The notes: generated by a model from the sequence alone, not told the origin. Counted from the stretch's first letter, positions 13,158-25,770 are shown. The stretch: DNA of 64,000 bases from Daphnia carinata (GCF_022539665.2 NC_081338.1:8192463-8256462), one strand, 5' to 3'. Program-made: numbers and translations.

Positions 13158-13963
13158 TTTGTTTCATCTCTACGGATCACCACCTTCTCCATGTGGTAAC
13201 TGTTCGGTCACCCGTCGTGGGCAACTCGTGCAGATCTTGAATCAACGAGAAGGAATATGGATTCATAATTTAATCTGAATGAAATATATATATATATTTT
13301 TTAAGATGTAAAAGAGTATCATACACATTGTTGCCAAAGTTTGTATACATCCGGCAGCGGCGGAGATAATCAGCATGTTGTACAGTCGATTGTTGAAAAA
13401 AAAAAAAATGATTGTTCCCGATTAAATGAATTTTGATATCGCATGTAAATACCAGATTCACTCCATTACGATTCACCCCATGTTCCCACGTTTTCTTTTG
13501 TTTGATGGGTTTCCATTTGCTCATTGTCACTCTCATCAAGTGCCTGCATGTAATTGTATGTAAAATCCAGCTATGGTAAACGCGCATTCTTGTCGTGCCC
13601 TATTCAAAATACTCTTCCGGTCAAGAGTGACAGCGCTTCATCCCACCCGTCGTCCGCAACCACCGCATCATCACCGTTTCCCCCATATTTAAACGACAAT
13701 TGCCCTGTCCCCATCAGAGTAAATTCATCTTCCATTGACATCCATCTGAAATTTGTTTGTAAAACTTTATACAGCCGTTATTGCATGCGTTGATGCTAAA
13801 AACGTCAACTACGTGACAGAAATAAATACAACTTTGAATGTCTCCGTCCTCTACTGCATATTACAGTGTCATAAAACTAATGCGATACTCGCCATAGTTA
13901 ATTTCGACAATCGGACTGCATACTACTTCGTATCAGGAAAATCGGAACATAGGACACGTCGTC
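13158..13963 (+). other. Probable 3' UTR and downstream flank of the semaphorin gene
   Basis: The sequence after the semaphorin stop codon is non-coding. It holds an AT microsatellite (about 13283-13296) and an AATAAA hexamer at 13821-13826 that could serve as a polyadenylation signal. The transcript end cannot be fixed from sequence alone. Confidence 0.5.
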
Positions 13964-15010
13964 CCTACCCACATAGCACCGGGCTGTCGTTAAAACATCC
14001 CGAGGATGTCCGATCGTCCCGAGTGAGGAGATCCCGAGGAGCTCTTTAGGTAATATTTAAGACCCCTTCCTTTCGTCCAAATGTCCGGGACTAGTAGTAT
14101 CTTTAAGATAACTTTCAAGACAATCTGCGGACAAATTTAAGTTTTCATTTTGATGCATGAAAGACGTTCATGACGATGTTGTTTTACATAGGCGAATTCC
14201 CAAAAATATTTTATAGTTGCCTTTAAGACTTCCGTAGTTAACCTAGTAGCATATCGGCACCGTTTTGGCACCGTTGCTAAAACGACTGTGGCTGGGATCG
14301 AACTCGGGTCTCCCACACCATAGTCGGATGTTCTTTCCACTGGACCATTGTATTCATGTTACAACTAATATTTCCAAACGATATAAATAGAAATATAGAA
14401 AAATACTTAATTTTTTTTCAACAACAGGTCAAAAACAGAATTTTAAAAACCTAAAGATGAAGTCAAAATTAAGTTAAACTTTCGTTCCCTCAAAAGCAAT
14501 TAAACCAATTATGCTAAATGTTTTTTATTTTCAAACTTAAGTATGATTTGTTAATTTTTTTAAGGAAATGAATTATTTAAGATTAAAGTCCTATCATAAC
14601 TAATGCTTGTTTTAATCATTTCTTATGCTAAGTAATATATATTTTCCTAACTCCCACTTTTCTAGCTCTTTTTTTTTAAGCGCAAGTTTAATTTTAAGGC
14701 GCTGAAACCACCCCCCAAAACTCAAGCTAACCTAATAAACGTATCCCATTTTTAATGAGCACAACATTTAAATGGTGCCGCTTTGATGCCGATTTCGTGC
14801 CTTAAACGTGTGTCGGCTCTCTCCGTCATCTGCGGAAGGTTACCCTTTTCATACCCGCCTTGAGGATGCCTTAGTATCCTGCAAACGGGTACCATTTTGG
14901 TGCCGTTTTGGTGCCTGAAATCGGTGCGGATGCCTTTCCGGTATGTACGGCACCGCGTGCTACTAGGGTATGGATCACGACGTCCCAGAGAATGGAAAAT
15001 GACGCCCAAA
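13964..15010. repeat. Repeat region starting with the CCCACATAGCAC end, rich in GAYGTCC and GGCACC motifs
   Basis: The segment opens with CCCACATAGCAC (about 13968-13979), a terminus seen again at about 22199 and, inverted, at about 24373. Next to it are short motifs like GGATGTCC, and further on many GGTGCC/GGCACC motifs (14255-14280 and 14770-14960). A possible diverged opposite end, GTGCTACTAGGG, lies at about 14959-14970. This looks like a non-autonomous DNA element or several nested ones. No coding sequence was found. Confidence 0.4.
14287..14349 (-). repeat. tRNA-like (SINE-type) segment
   Basis: On the minus strand the stretch has an A-box-like TGGTCCAGTGG and a B-box-like GAGTTCGATCCC at tRNA-like spacing. 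The arms outside the boxes do not pair well, so a SINE head or a tRNA pseudogene is more likely than a working tRNA. Confidence 0.45.
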
Positions 15011-16350
15011 TGCATAGAAAATGACGTCTAAAGTATGGTTAAAGACATCTAACAGACGTCATAAAAGATGGAATATGACGTCAAAAACTTTATGAAAATA
15101 TGAGACCTAAAATGGTAACAAGAGTCCAAATCATTACATGACAAGTAATATATTCTTGAATTAGCAGGACGTCTTAAGAATATCTTATTTTAATCTTAGT
15201 CCTAGGTCCCGAGTTAGTCTTTCCGGGGACATCCTTAAGACATTTTTTTTTAGCTTTCGAATCGTCTTGTCCTTAATTAAGCCTGCCTTGACGTCTTTAA
15301 GACGTCACTTTTTAGTCTTCCTATTCCGTTGACCTAAGAACAATTAACATCTTTGCTGGCAGAAGCTTCTTTTGGCTTTGCCGTCACAACCATAGCGTGT
15401 AGAATTGGACGGGTTGGTTGAGGCAGCAGACAAACAGTACTTAGAGAGGAATCGGAAGATGGCGTGTCGGAATGCGATGTCAACACAGACGAAGAAGCGG
15501 ATTATGACGAATTTCTATAAAACTCTATTGCAGTATACATATAATCTAAATAAAAAAGTGCAAATCTTTTTAATTTAGCTTTACTATAAATCAATTAATG
15601 TTAAACAGACAGAAATATAATGCAAATGCCAGAAAAAAAACATTGCAAAAACAACAAAGACAAGCTGGTCCTAGCGACGTCACAGGACGTCCTATGGACG
15701 TGGGTCTGTCCCAGCTACGTCCGCCGTTTTTGATACGCCGTTGCCAGATACTGCAGCCGATTTGTTCATTAAAAATGAATTTTTTTTATGATTGTAAATT
15801 TTCTAATATATCGCAACACTGCAAGTTAACTTTTTCCCGCCTTTACAACCGACGCTATTAGTTGGCAAGTGTGTGTGATCGTTTGTTGTGGGAAAATTGC
15901 TTCCAGTTTGACTAGTCCCTTATATTCAGTAAATAATGTTTTCAATTATGTTTCAATAGATAAAAGGAACGTACTTAATAGTTAATAATTAATATTAGTA
16001 ACAGTTACTATAATAGTCACTTTTAAGTTGGTATTTTGACTATTATTGCCTTCTAAACATTATGTATTCACTTCTAACAGAGACAATTGAGGCATATGAC
16101 GTGACGTAGCATCAAAAAAAGTAAGTTTTAAATAAGTAATTCTCAATATTTAGGTGTAAAAACTAATGACTGTGTAATTCCATTTTAGAATCCAGTAACC
16201 TACCTAATCGTAGACTTGGAGACATCCACTATTCCCTATGTTGCTGTTAGCCTCATCCGGCAAATGAACACAACCGAATAGCCACGGTATAAACATAATT
16301 CAAATAACATCGCAATAGCCAATGATTTAAATGTCTTTATCACCATCTAG
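15011..16350. other. Stretch without a recognisable gene
   Basis: The sequence is AT-rich with scattered GACGTC palindromes (for example 15052-15080, 15290-15306 and 15675-15725), as in the neighbouring repeat region. A short open frame ending at the TAA at 15518-15520 has an acidic tail (ending DEEADYDEFL) and may be the last exon of an unrecognised gene or transposon. The evidence is too thin to call a gene. Confidence 0.35.
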
Positions 16351-16401
16351 TTACGTGAGTAGTGTGGAGCTCTTAATGAACAATCATCAGACTCTGAAAT
16401 C

Positions 16402-16657
16402 TGTTGGCGATAAGCAAACAAGTGGTTGCCGAAACCATGCTTTGCGGTGACTTTGTGGGTTTAGATAAACAGCAGTCAACTTTGTGTGAGTGTATGTAAT
16501 GTCGTGTGGAAGTCACGTTGTATCTGGTTCTTGGTTCTCTGGGATCTTCCGGTTTATGTACATCGTTTGGTGCTCTGGTAACTTGTCATCAATAAAGTGC
16601 ACTACTATTGCATACCCTGTAAGATTATTCACTGGTATAGGGTTTATATCTTTAACA
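16402..16657 (+). repeat. Copia 5' LTR
   Basis: This 256-bp direct repeat starts TGTTGG and ends TTTAACA. It contains an AATAAA signal at about 16590-16597. It aligns with 21269-21784 once the 253-bp insertion there and its 8-bp duplication are removed, with only a few differences. Confidence 0.93.
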
Positions 16658-16713
16658 GGTTATGGGCCCAGGTCTACGCTTAAACTGTTAACGTCTTTTT
16701 TTCTTTTAGAATC

Positions 16714-19700
16714 ATGGCAATCTCAAACATTAAGAAAGTAAGCCATGTAGCGAAGTTCGACGGTACTAATTTCCCGTCACGGAAATATGGTATATGGATG
16801 TTCTTGGAAAAACATAAGCTTATTGGAGTTGTTAGTGGATCAGCGAAGAAACCAAATGAGGTAATTAAAATCCCAATCAAGTAAACTGATTGATGCACAC
16901 AGGCAAACTCAGATTGTTGTGTAGAACTGGAACAGTATTCCACCGTAAGGTGAGGCCACATAAGTTTTGTGTGAGAGCAGCTTTTGCAAATCACTGAATT
17001 GTCACACACACAATACTGTGACCAGGCAATTCGCTTACTGATACCACACAAGGTGTGATGCGAGTGACTCATGAGAAACTCAGACATTTTAAGTACATGA
17101 TGTGAGTTGAACCTACAGTCATACAATGTTAAAAGTAGTTGTGAAAACCTATAACATGACATAGAAGACATTATAGAAATTATCCTGTCTGTCTGTTTTT
17201 TGATCGAATCTTCTGATTATCACATGTTCAATCCACAGATAACTGATTCAACAGGAGTCATCTCTAATACTTCGGAAACCGAAACATGGATGCAGAAGGA
17301 TGTGGATGCTCGTACCTACATTTACTCCACTATTAAAACAGAACAACAAGCCTCTCTCCATGGATGTCTGACGGCCTTTGACATGTGGACCAAGATACAA
17401 ACTGAATACGCTGAAACAGCAGCAGAAAATGAACACATTCTCATGGCGAAGTTCTTCGATGTCAAATACCAGCCGGGACAGAGTATGATGTCATTCATTG
17501 CCTCTATCGAACAAATAGCTTCTCAGCTACGGGAGCTGCAATCTCCGGTGACAGAACTTCAAATAATGGCCAAAATCATCATGTCTCTACCTCAAAGCTA
17601 CAGACACTTTGTCTCTGCATGGGACAGCGTACCGGCATCTGAAAAAAACGTTAAATCTACTGACCGCAAGATTGGTAAAAGAAGAAAACATGAATAAAAT
17701 CTACGATCAAAGTAATGCAAATACTACTGAGTCTGGCTTTCTGGCAAACTATCCCACAATGCCCGGCACTGCAAGTTCCAACTACCTGTCAAATTTGGAA
17801 AGAACTCATCGTGGTCGTTATATCAGGAGTCGAGGCACCTTTCGCGGCAGAGGAAACACTCGAGGAGGAAGAGACACCAGTCGGTCGTGGTCGGTGTGCT
17901 TCTACTGCAATTTTCCTGGCCGCACGATTGCAAACTGCCGTAAGCGTATGAGGAATGAGAGACCGAAAATCAACAACCAAGATTTTGGATATTCTTCGTC
18001 CATTAACTTCACTGCAAGACAGCCGTTCGACTGGTTTGCTGACTCTGGCGCTACCAAACATATGACTGACCAGTTATCTATGCTTACCAACTATGAGCCA
18101 ATCAATCACGGCACCTGGTCTGTCACTGGAATTGGCGGGACCAAGTTGTTCGTTCACGGCGAGGGAGATGTTCATATAACCTCCCACGCAAACAATCAAG
18201 TGCTAAAAGGTGTCATAAAGGAGGTTCTATTCGTTCCAGAGCTGGGTACCAATCTGTTTTCAATTGGATGTGCCACTGATGCAGGTTCAGAAGTAAACTT
18301 TACAAATGAAACTGTATCGTTCGTCAGAAATGGAAGAGTAGAAATTCAAGGAAAACGTGTTGGAAACACCCTCTATCATCTGAATCTTCGCGCTGAAGAG
18401 GCTCAAATGGCTGAGTCGGCGACTGCTGCTATATGGAAACCTGAATCAGTTGGCATTTGGCACCGAAGATTAGCTCACATTAACTACCGTTCGCTGCAGA
18501 AAATGGCCTTGCTGAAAAGTGTGGATGGACTTAACTTGGCGAAAGACGGAATACCCATCGCACCGTGTGAAGGATGTGTCCTGGGGAAAATGCATCGTTT
18601 ACCTTTTAAAAGTGGACGCTGTAGAGCTGTCGAAGTGGGGCAATTAATCCATTCTGATGTTTGTGGGCCAATGGAAGTTACAACACCGTGCGGTGCGAAG
18701 TATTTCATTGTCTTCAAGGACGAATTTAGTAATTTTTGCGTAACCAAATTACTGAACCTAAAATCCCCAGTATTTGAAGTTCTTAGAAGTTTTGTTGCTC
18801 AACTGAAACGGAAAAACAGGAAAGCAAGTGACCACCATACGTTCAGACAATGGTGGTGAGTACGTTGGAAAGGTCGGAAAGTCGGCATAATACATGAAAA
18901 AATTGCGCCATATACACCCCAGCAAAATGGAGTAGCCGAAAGAACACACAGAACTCTACTGGAAGCAGCCAGAAGCCAAATCTACGCCATGAACGTTCCA
19001 CGTGAACTTTGGGGGGAAGCTCTCTTGCAAAGCACTTATGTACTCAGCCGCACTTTAACTAACAACTCCACCAAGACACCGTTCGAAGTATGGTATGGCA
19101 AGAGGCCAGATATCTCTCATCTGCGAGTGTTTGGCTGCTACGCATTCGTCTACGTCCCAAATCCACTAAGACTAAAATTGGATGCAAAAGCACGGAAGTG
19201 CTTACTAGTAGGTTACAGTGAGGAATCCAAAGCTTACCGCTTGTGGAATCCAGCCAACAGGAAGATTGTAATAAGTCGAGATGTGGTTTTCCACGAAGGT
19301 TCTAAAAATCATATTCCTAAGCTAAAGTAATCTTAAATTATCTCTCTATCTTTATTCATATCTATCTAGAACAACCAGTCGACACGCTCCCAGTTACAGA
19401 ACCAGTTGAAACTCAGGTTACCATTGAGGGTGAGGACTTACCTGCTGAGGCAATCGGGACGGATGTCTCAGACAACCAGGTGACCCAGGCGGAATCTAAC
19501 ACCGAAGATACGTGCGAATCAACAAGTGATCACCAGACAGAGTCATTGGAGCCAGAAGCGTTCCATGGTTGGGAGACCCAAAAACAAGTCCTACGTCGGT
19601 CTGCAAGGACCCTGGTCTTCACAGAAAAATACAAGCAATTCAAAGGTCTTGTGGTTACAACGCGGAAAAGTTCCAAAGGCGATCAAGAGCCAAACACCAT

Positions 19701-21261
19701 TCAAGAAGCGTTATCCTCAGTGAATGGAAGAGAATGGGAAAAGGCCATCAAGAAGAATTTGAGGCCCTGATCAAAAACGAGACTTGGGAACTAACTAAAC
19801 TACCACCAAACAGGACAGTCGTGAAGAATCGCTGTGTGTTTAAAATCAAACCTGGTCATGGAGAAATCGCGGAACGCTTTAAAGCTCGTCTTGTCGCGAA
19901 AGGCTACACACAAAACTACGGTGTTGACTACGAAGAAACCTACGCTCCTGTAGTCAAACATGGCACCCTGCGGATGATGTTGGCGATTGCTGCTGCTCAT
20001 GATCTAGAGATGATGCAGCTCGATGTGACAACTGCATTCTTGAACCGGCGAAGTTGAAGAAGAAATTTTTATGGAGCAGCCGGAAGGTTTTTTGGTTTCA
20101 GGAAGAGAGACTGAAGTTTGTCGTCTTAAAAAATCTATCTATGGTCTAAAGCAAGCACCTAGGTGCTGGAACAAGAAATTCGATGAGTTTTTGGTAAAAT
20201 TTGGACTCGTTCGCTCATCCAACGACCCTTGTGTCTGCCACCGTCGTCAAAGGGAGGAAATAATTCTCATAGCAATATTTGTTGACGACGGCCTCATATT
20301 TAGCAACCAGAAAAAATCCTTTAACGACATCATTCAACATCTGAGCCAAGAATTTGAAATGAGGGCCCTGACAGCTGACCGCTTCCTAGGTCTAGATATC
20401 CTCAGGGACCGGAAGGTAAAACAAATCTTTCTTACCCAAAGTCATTACATCAGTGATATTTTAAAGAAGTTCAATATGTTCGACTGCAACCCTAAACTTG
20501 TACCAGCCGAACCAGGTGTTCGCCTTAGTGCCGACATGAGTCCACAAAAATCAGACGAGGAAGAAATTATGGCCAAAGTTCCCTATCGCGAGGCCATTGG
20601 CTCACTTATGTATTTAATGGTAATGACGCGTCCTGATATTGCCTTTGCGGTGAGCCAAGTAGCTCAATACTCAGAGAAACCACCACACCACTGGAATGCA
20701 GTCAAAAGAATTCTTTCCTATCTGTCAAGCACCATCCACTACGGACTTTGCTTCGGCCAAAAGAATTCTCTGGTACTAACTGGCTTCACCGATGCAGATT
20801 ACGCTGGCGACACCGACAGACGGCGATCGACAACTGGCTATCTATTCTTACTGAACGGAGGGCCGATTGTATGGTCAAGCCGACGTAAAACATGTACGGC
20901 CCTCTCAACAACTGAAGCTGAATTTATTGCAGCCTGTGAAGCGGCAAAGGAGGCAACCTGGCTGTCGCGGCTCTACTCGGAGTTTTGTGAAACAGCACAA
21001 GAAACCGTCCCACTGATGAGTGACAATCAATCCGCCATCAGATTGGTCCGAAATCCAGAGTTCCACCAACGTACCAAACATATTGATGTGAAGTACAACT
21101 TCGTAAGAGAACAACAAAATAACCACGTAATTGATGTCCAGTTCGTAGGCACGGAAAATCAACTTGCGGATCTACTTACAAAAGCTTTGGCAGTTCCCCG
21201 GTTCCAGAGATTACGAAGTCTGATAGGAGTCATTGAATTAACTAATGGACCATTTGTTTGA
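16714..21261 (+). pseudogene. Copia gag-pol polyprotein, frameshifted
   Basis: The ATG at 16714 follows a pyrimidine-rich AG and begins gag (KFDGTNFPSRKYGIWMF). After a candidate 378-base intron (16861-17238) gag continues at 17239. In order: a zinc knuckle near 17905 (CFYCNFPGRTIANC, with Arg where His is usual), protease DSGA (about 18041), the GAG-pre-integrase HHCC region (about 18460-18595), integrase core, reverse transcriptase with FVDD (about 20277-20292) and Copia RNase H (about 20790-21000). The frame breaks at about 17645 (in an A-run), 18815, 19320, 19765 and 20055. The last stop is at 21259-21261. The protein would make virus-like particles and reverse-transcribe the element, but this copy cannot make it unless the breaks are sequence errors. 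Confidence 0.88.
16861..17238 (+). other. Candidate intron (or insertion) within Copia gag
   Basis: The 378 bases start GTAATT, end CCACAG and separate two halves of gag at phase 0. Removing them restores one open frame from 16714. They have no terminal inverted repeats and no duplicated target, which argues against a small transposon. Other copies of the family would show whether it is a shared intron. Confidence 0.5.
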
Positions 21262-21268
21262 GGGGAGG

Positions 21269-21784
21269 TGTTGGTGACAAGCAAAAAGTGGTTGCCGAAA
21301 TCATGCTTTGCGGTGACTTTGTGGGTTTAGATAAACAGCAGTCAACTTTGTGTGAGTGTATGTAATGTCGCGTGGAAGTCCCGTTGTATCTGGTTCCTGG
21401 TTCTCTGGGATCTTACGGGTTATGTACATCGTTTGGTGCTCTGGTAACTTGTCATCAATAAAGTGCACTACTACTGCATACCCTGTAAGACTATTCACTG
21501 GTATAAGGTTCAGTGTATTGGATTTTAACAAACCAAATCATCAAATCCAATCAAATTCAAATCACATCATTTGTGGATGTGGATTAAATTGGATTTTACT
21601 GCTTAGGTTAGTTAAAGTTAGCTTAGGTTAGTTTAGGTTATGTTACTCGAGAACTTTTGCTGTCTTGAATGATTTAAAGATCCAATGCAAATCCGCAAAA
21701 AATTGGATTTGCTTCGGATTTCTTTGTTTTTGCGGATTTGATTGGCCAAAATCCAATACACTGATAAGGTTTATATATTTAACA
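21269..21784 (+). repeat. Copia 3' LTR, interrupted by a hAT-type small element
   Basis: The repeat matches the 5' LTR from TGTTGG to TTTAACA but is split at 21510/21764 by a 253-bp insertion. Without the insertion and its duplicated 8 bases it is 255 bp, against 256 bp for the 5' LTR. Confidence 0.92.
21511..21763. mobile_element. Non-autonomous hAT (MITE), 253 bp
   Basis: It has perfect 16-bp terminal inverted repeats CAGTGTATTGGATTTT and an exact 8-bp target duplication ATAAGGTT (21503-21510 and 21764-21771), which is diagnostic for the hAT superfamily. Internal sequence repeats TTAGGTTAG-like and GGATTTG motifs. There is no coding capacity. It inserted after the Copia element did. Confidence 0.93.
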
Positions 21785-22198
21785 AAATCGATGCTAGAAG
21801 AGACAATTTTTCAGCATGTATTGCTCTAGGCAAAGAACTCTTGTCTAGAGGACATTATGCCACTAACGAGGTTCATGACTGTCACACTTTTAATGTTTAT
21901 GGATTGCCATGAAAGGTTTTATGTTGTCCATATCTCAGATCAAAGAGAAACTGGTAACCCTCGCCAACCAACGCAATTCCATGCTGCACCGATAGGAGGA
22001 ACGTTGGGAACACCTCCAGCTCAGTACGTCTGAACATTAGTTTGCAAATTTATGTCCGAAACTTATTTTTTTGCATTTGTTATTCTAGTTTTGGAAGTCT
22101 ACCAATTCGCCCGAGATGCAGCCGTGGCAGTAGGATGGTTGATGGCGCAAGAATCCTACCTGATGAGTCACGAATTGGGAGTAAGAACGTCAGCATCA

Positions 22199-24384
22199 CC
22201 CACATAGCACATCTCTGCCGTCGGATGTCCGACTGTGATCCGAACATCCGTTAGATATCCTGCGCCATATGGGGTTGTTCCATGGATGTCCGTCGGCTAT
22301 TAGAATTTGAAGCCCGGTGGAGGTGCCAAAACAAGATCCTGAGGACATCCCTACAACAGCAAAGAAGAGTTTCAAATATTTTTTCTTTTTTCTAAATAAA
22401 CGTTGTTAAAAAAAGAGAATTTGAACCATGTTTTAATTTAAAACTACTTTAACGACTTTAATCGTAACTTTAATCGAAAACGATTTAAAACTTTTAAATC
22501 GTTTTCGAAAAGACCTCTTAGGTTTTGATTCAACATGAAAAAGCTTTGTTAAAGATCACCATACGTAAAAATGATGTTATATAATTGAACTGTCGTTGAA
22601 AAAAATTATTTGGTTAAAAATTAGACCATGGCGAATGAAATGACAAAATGTTAAACACATTACATAATACATTGTACATTGCAATATATTTATCTCATCA
22701 AATGTTACTCAATTTTCAACATACGTTACAATAATAATTTTAATTTTCAATTATTTTTTAATTAAATAATTACAATTCCCAACATTATTCATCTGATTTG
22801 TGTCAAAACTAGATTAAAATACCTTATCTCCTCGTTCATCCTACAAAGGTAGATAATGCCGTTACCAATAAACCAATCTTAATAATGATAAAAGTAAATA
22901 CATTCGGCAATTGCTCGAAGTGCCAAAATTCCTGACTCCTTTTATCTCCCAATCCACACAGAAAAGTGTCTCCTTCAGAATGATAAAGGAACAGGTAGCA
23001 AATTGTCTTTAAAAACATTTGCTAAAACGTCAAAAGTTGTTTGTGTTAAAATGGGGAAGATTAGGTAACCATTTACGGCCAAGAACCCCATCGATACCTT
23101 AAAGAAGAACATGTTAAGTGTTGTTGCTGAAACGTACATGTTAATGAAACTGTCTGTTGGAGTCACCAATTGTGTAGAATTGAAATTTCTGCCTCACTTT
23201 GGGCTCATTTTGGCTCGGGGAGCCACAACCTTAATAGCAAAATATACAAAATCATTTGGAAGATAGCAGTGGTAAATAATCCCATTCATCTCTAAGTATA
23301 AATAGTCGAACTCTGATATCTAAATATAAGAAAAATGTAACGTTAACCAAAATAAACTACAGTAAATGTAAACTTGCCTAATATTCTTCTGATGTCTCAC
23401 TCGAGCAGACGTTACTTTAACAATCGCCAACTGAATTCAAATTTAGCATTGAGAGGTAACGCAATGTTTGCCATATTATTTTGTTGTTTTTTAAATAATT
23501 CACAATTATTATCTAAAATGGACTTTAAAAACTTACTGTAATGTTTAAACTATATCCTTGTAAAAAACTCCGTCAATAATCAAAGTTATTATATAAAAAG
23601 ATTTTTGAGATGAAACCATTCCCCGGTGTTTACGGAAAGACTACTGAAATGATAAACAATGGTAGCTTCGACTTTCCAATTTTCGCATGCTGATTCAGCA
23701 TTTCAGCTAGTCATCGTTTAGTTGTTCATGGTGCAGTTTATTGTCTGTGCTGTGTATGTGCTGCGTCTGGAGTTTTCTTGTAACATTAAGTAAATTTCGC
23801 GTTTGGAACTTTTCTCGTTAGGAACTAGTGCTTCTGTTACTCTGTGGGCTACTGCCGTCTTCCAATTTTGTTTGTGCTGTGCCGTTCCGGATTACTTTCA
23901 GTGCCTAAGTGCTTCTCTCGATCCTGTCCAGCAGCCTGCTCTGTTCCTGTCCAGCTGCGTAGTCTTCCTACTGAGGCCCCTTACTGTAGATTATTAAAAT
24001 GGATCAGTTTTTTATTTGTCTTCCAAACTTGAAAGTTACATGTTGTATCTTATATGTCGGTATATGTCAATACAAAGAAATTTCTCACCCTAATTCCATC
24101 GTTGTGTTACATTATTTATTATTCATATTTTACTTTAGCCAGGAATGCTTAAACAAAGGTATTTCCATAATTCTCACATGTTCAGAGCATGTCCTTTTCC
24201 CGCCCAACAGGACGTCCTTCGGATATCAATCGGCATATTCCCGGGAGGTCTTCTAATATTCCGTCGGCATCCGATGGACATCCAACCAGGAGGTCGGGCA
24301 GTTCCACGGATGTCCGTAAGATGTCACCGTTATCCAAATAGGATATACCACGAATGTCCGTGGGACCGAATTGTGCTATGTGGG
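22199..24384. repeat. Possible 2.2-kb DNA element with CCCACATAGCAC inverted ends, in a spectrin intron
   Basis: CCCACATAGCAC at about 22199-22210 and its reverse complement at about 24373-24384 bound a segment whose two ends both carry several GGAYGTCC-like motifs over 100-200 bases. No 8-bp or shorter target duplication was recognised, and no transposase was found inside; the inner 1.7 kb is AT-rich. Two neighbouring elements instead of one remain possible. Confidence 0.45.
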
Positions 24385-24953
24385 GCAGTCATTGGTTGGG
24401 ATTGATGTTAATCATTTGGAATCTTTTCTTATCATGGCACACCATTGATGAGTCGGAAAATTTGATCAAGAAACACGAGGCGTTTGATAAATCTGCGGCC
24501 GCCCAAGAAGAACGCTTCGCTGCCCTCGAGAGATTGATGGCGGTAAGCTTGAACTCATTTCAATACTTTGATCTTATTGGATTCCAAATGAAGAACAATT
24601 TAGTCTACATTCTTTGTCTTATTAAAAAAACTGTAGTTAGACATTGCTTGACGGCCTGTGGCTTTTGGTTTCATTCTGTCTCTACAAGAATTTATTTAGA
24701 ATGTCCGGTAGATTTCTTTCTGTCATCCACTTGTTTTATTACGAGAATCTTCTTTTTTCTTTCTTTCACGTCTTTTTCGATGTTCTTTTTTTTTCTATGT
24801 TGTCATTTCTGTTATCGCTTTTGTCAATCTTCGTTCTGTTACACACAAAAGCTGGAGCTTAGGGAACAAGAGAAACTTTTGGGTGAAGACGGCCAAGCCT
24901 ACGGCCAAGCCTACGGTCAACATTTCGATGGGTACAATCGTCCCGAAGACACG

Positions 24954-25770
24954 GTAGCTTTTTTCCACCTTTTCCACCGGCTTTTCTTTTTTTTTTTTTT
25001 TTTTGTTTCAGCAGCATGCATTTCTACGCTCTACTTGTGCGGTCTTAGTGGTGTTATTCCTTCGTTGTTGTCATGTTCACTTCACTTTAGATGGAATGGA
25101 TTTAATCGAAACTCAAAAATAAATATTGACTTATGGTTTTGCAATGGGCTTTACTCAACCCTACTTTTACGTAGTTGCTACCAGCTTGCTAAGTTAAGTC
25201 TTGTACAACAATCATATCGCCATTTCGTGAAATGTTTTACTCTTACCTTTTTAATTGATCCTGATTCGGTTTCGCTTAAACTTGTTAAAATGATGTATCA
25301 GCTTGTTTTTGGTTCTCACTGTAAAGGATTTTCAAGATGACGTACATCAACTTTTCTTAAAGCGAGAGTTCCCTGTGATGGTGTTTTTCTCCTGTGTCCG
25401 CCCATGAGTCATAAGTCACCCAAAAAAGAAACGGGTTTGAATTTTATGATTGATGATTCACCTGGAATAATCGGCTTCTCGGACAAGGTATGCATCCCTT
25501 CATTTTTGTTTACCATCATTGCCTCCATAATTATGCCTTTATGTTTGAAAATTTAATAGGTACATTGAGACCAGATTTAATTGAATCAGCTTCGCATAGG
25601 CTTCCTCCCGTGCTGACGCCATCAAAACCGCGCCGGGCTTAGAATTTGAGTAATTTTTTGCTTAATTATTTGTATTTTGCAAAAATAAATAAAATATAAT
25701 TAAATTACAAGCAATTTATGGATTTATTTTAATCGGAAGCTATTTCCAATACAAATTTTCCTGCGTCCTT
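24954..25770. other. Stretch after the spectrin exons, no firm gene
   Basis: The sequence is T-rich and intron-like. An open block ending at 25488 before GTATGC could be an exon, but I recognise nothing in it. No signal for later beta-spectrin exons such as a PH domain was found. Confidence 0.4.

Larger units (their letters stand above)
16402..21784 (+). mobile_element. Copia-type LTR retrotransposon, complete outline
   Basis: The element has two related LTRs (16402-16657 and 21269-21784), TG...CA ends and a 5-bp target duplication AAATC (16397-16401 and 21785-21789). The primer binding site right after the 5' LTR reads GGTTATGGGCCCAG. This matches the unusual copia-type site that pairs with an internal part of initiator tRNA-Met. 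A purine tract (about 21260-21268) precedes the 3' LTR. It sits inside a beta-spectrin exon. Its 3' LTR was later hit by a small hAT element. Confidence 0.93.
16351..24953 (+). pseudogene. Beta-spectrin fragment (C-terminal spectrin repeats), broken
   Basis: Exon-like blocks at 16351-16401, 21785-21870, 21939-22023, 22089-22180, 24438-24542 and 24852-24953 read as consecutive C-terminal spectrin repeat sequence of a beta-spectrin (for example VYQFARDAAVAVGWL and KSAAAQEERFAALERL). Introns are kept, so it is a gene fragment or duplicate and not a retrocopy. Damage: a frame change near 16390-16401, a Copia element in the same exon, an in-frame TAG at 21993-21995 where a Trp codon is expected, and GG instead of AG before 24438. 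The last exon ends in a GQAYGQAYGQ repeat. Intact beta-spectrin links actin to membranes; this copy should not make such a protein. Exons further upstream or downstream were not found. Confidence 0.8.

Noticed and set aside
19326-19368. A 43-base GT-AG intron between Copia integrase and reverse transcriptase
   Set aside because: Removing it does not restore the downstream frame, and it is very short. A one-base frame change explains the break better.
24354-25340. A 328-codon open frame taken as one protein
   Set aside because: It runs through two spectrin exons and their introns, with Phe/Leu-rich nonsense between. It is chance read-through.
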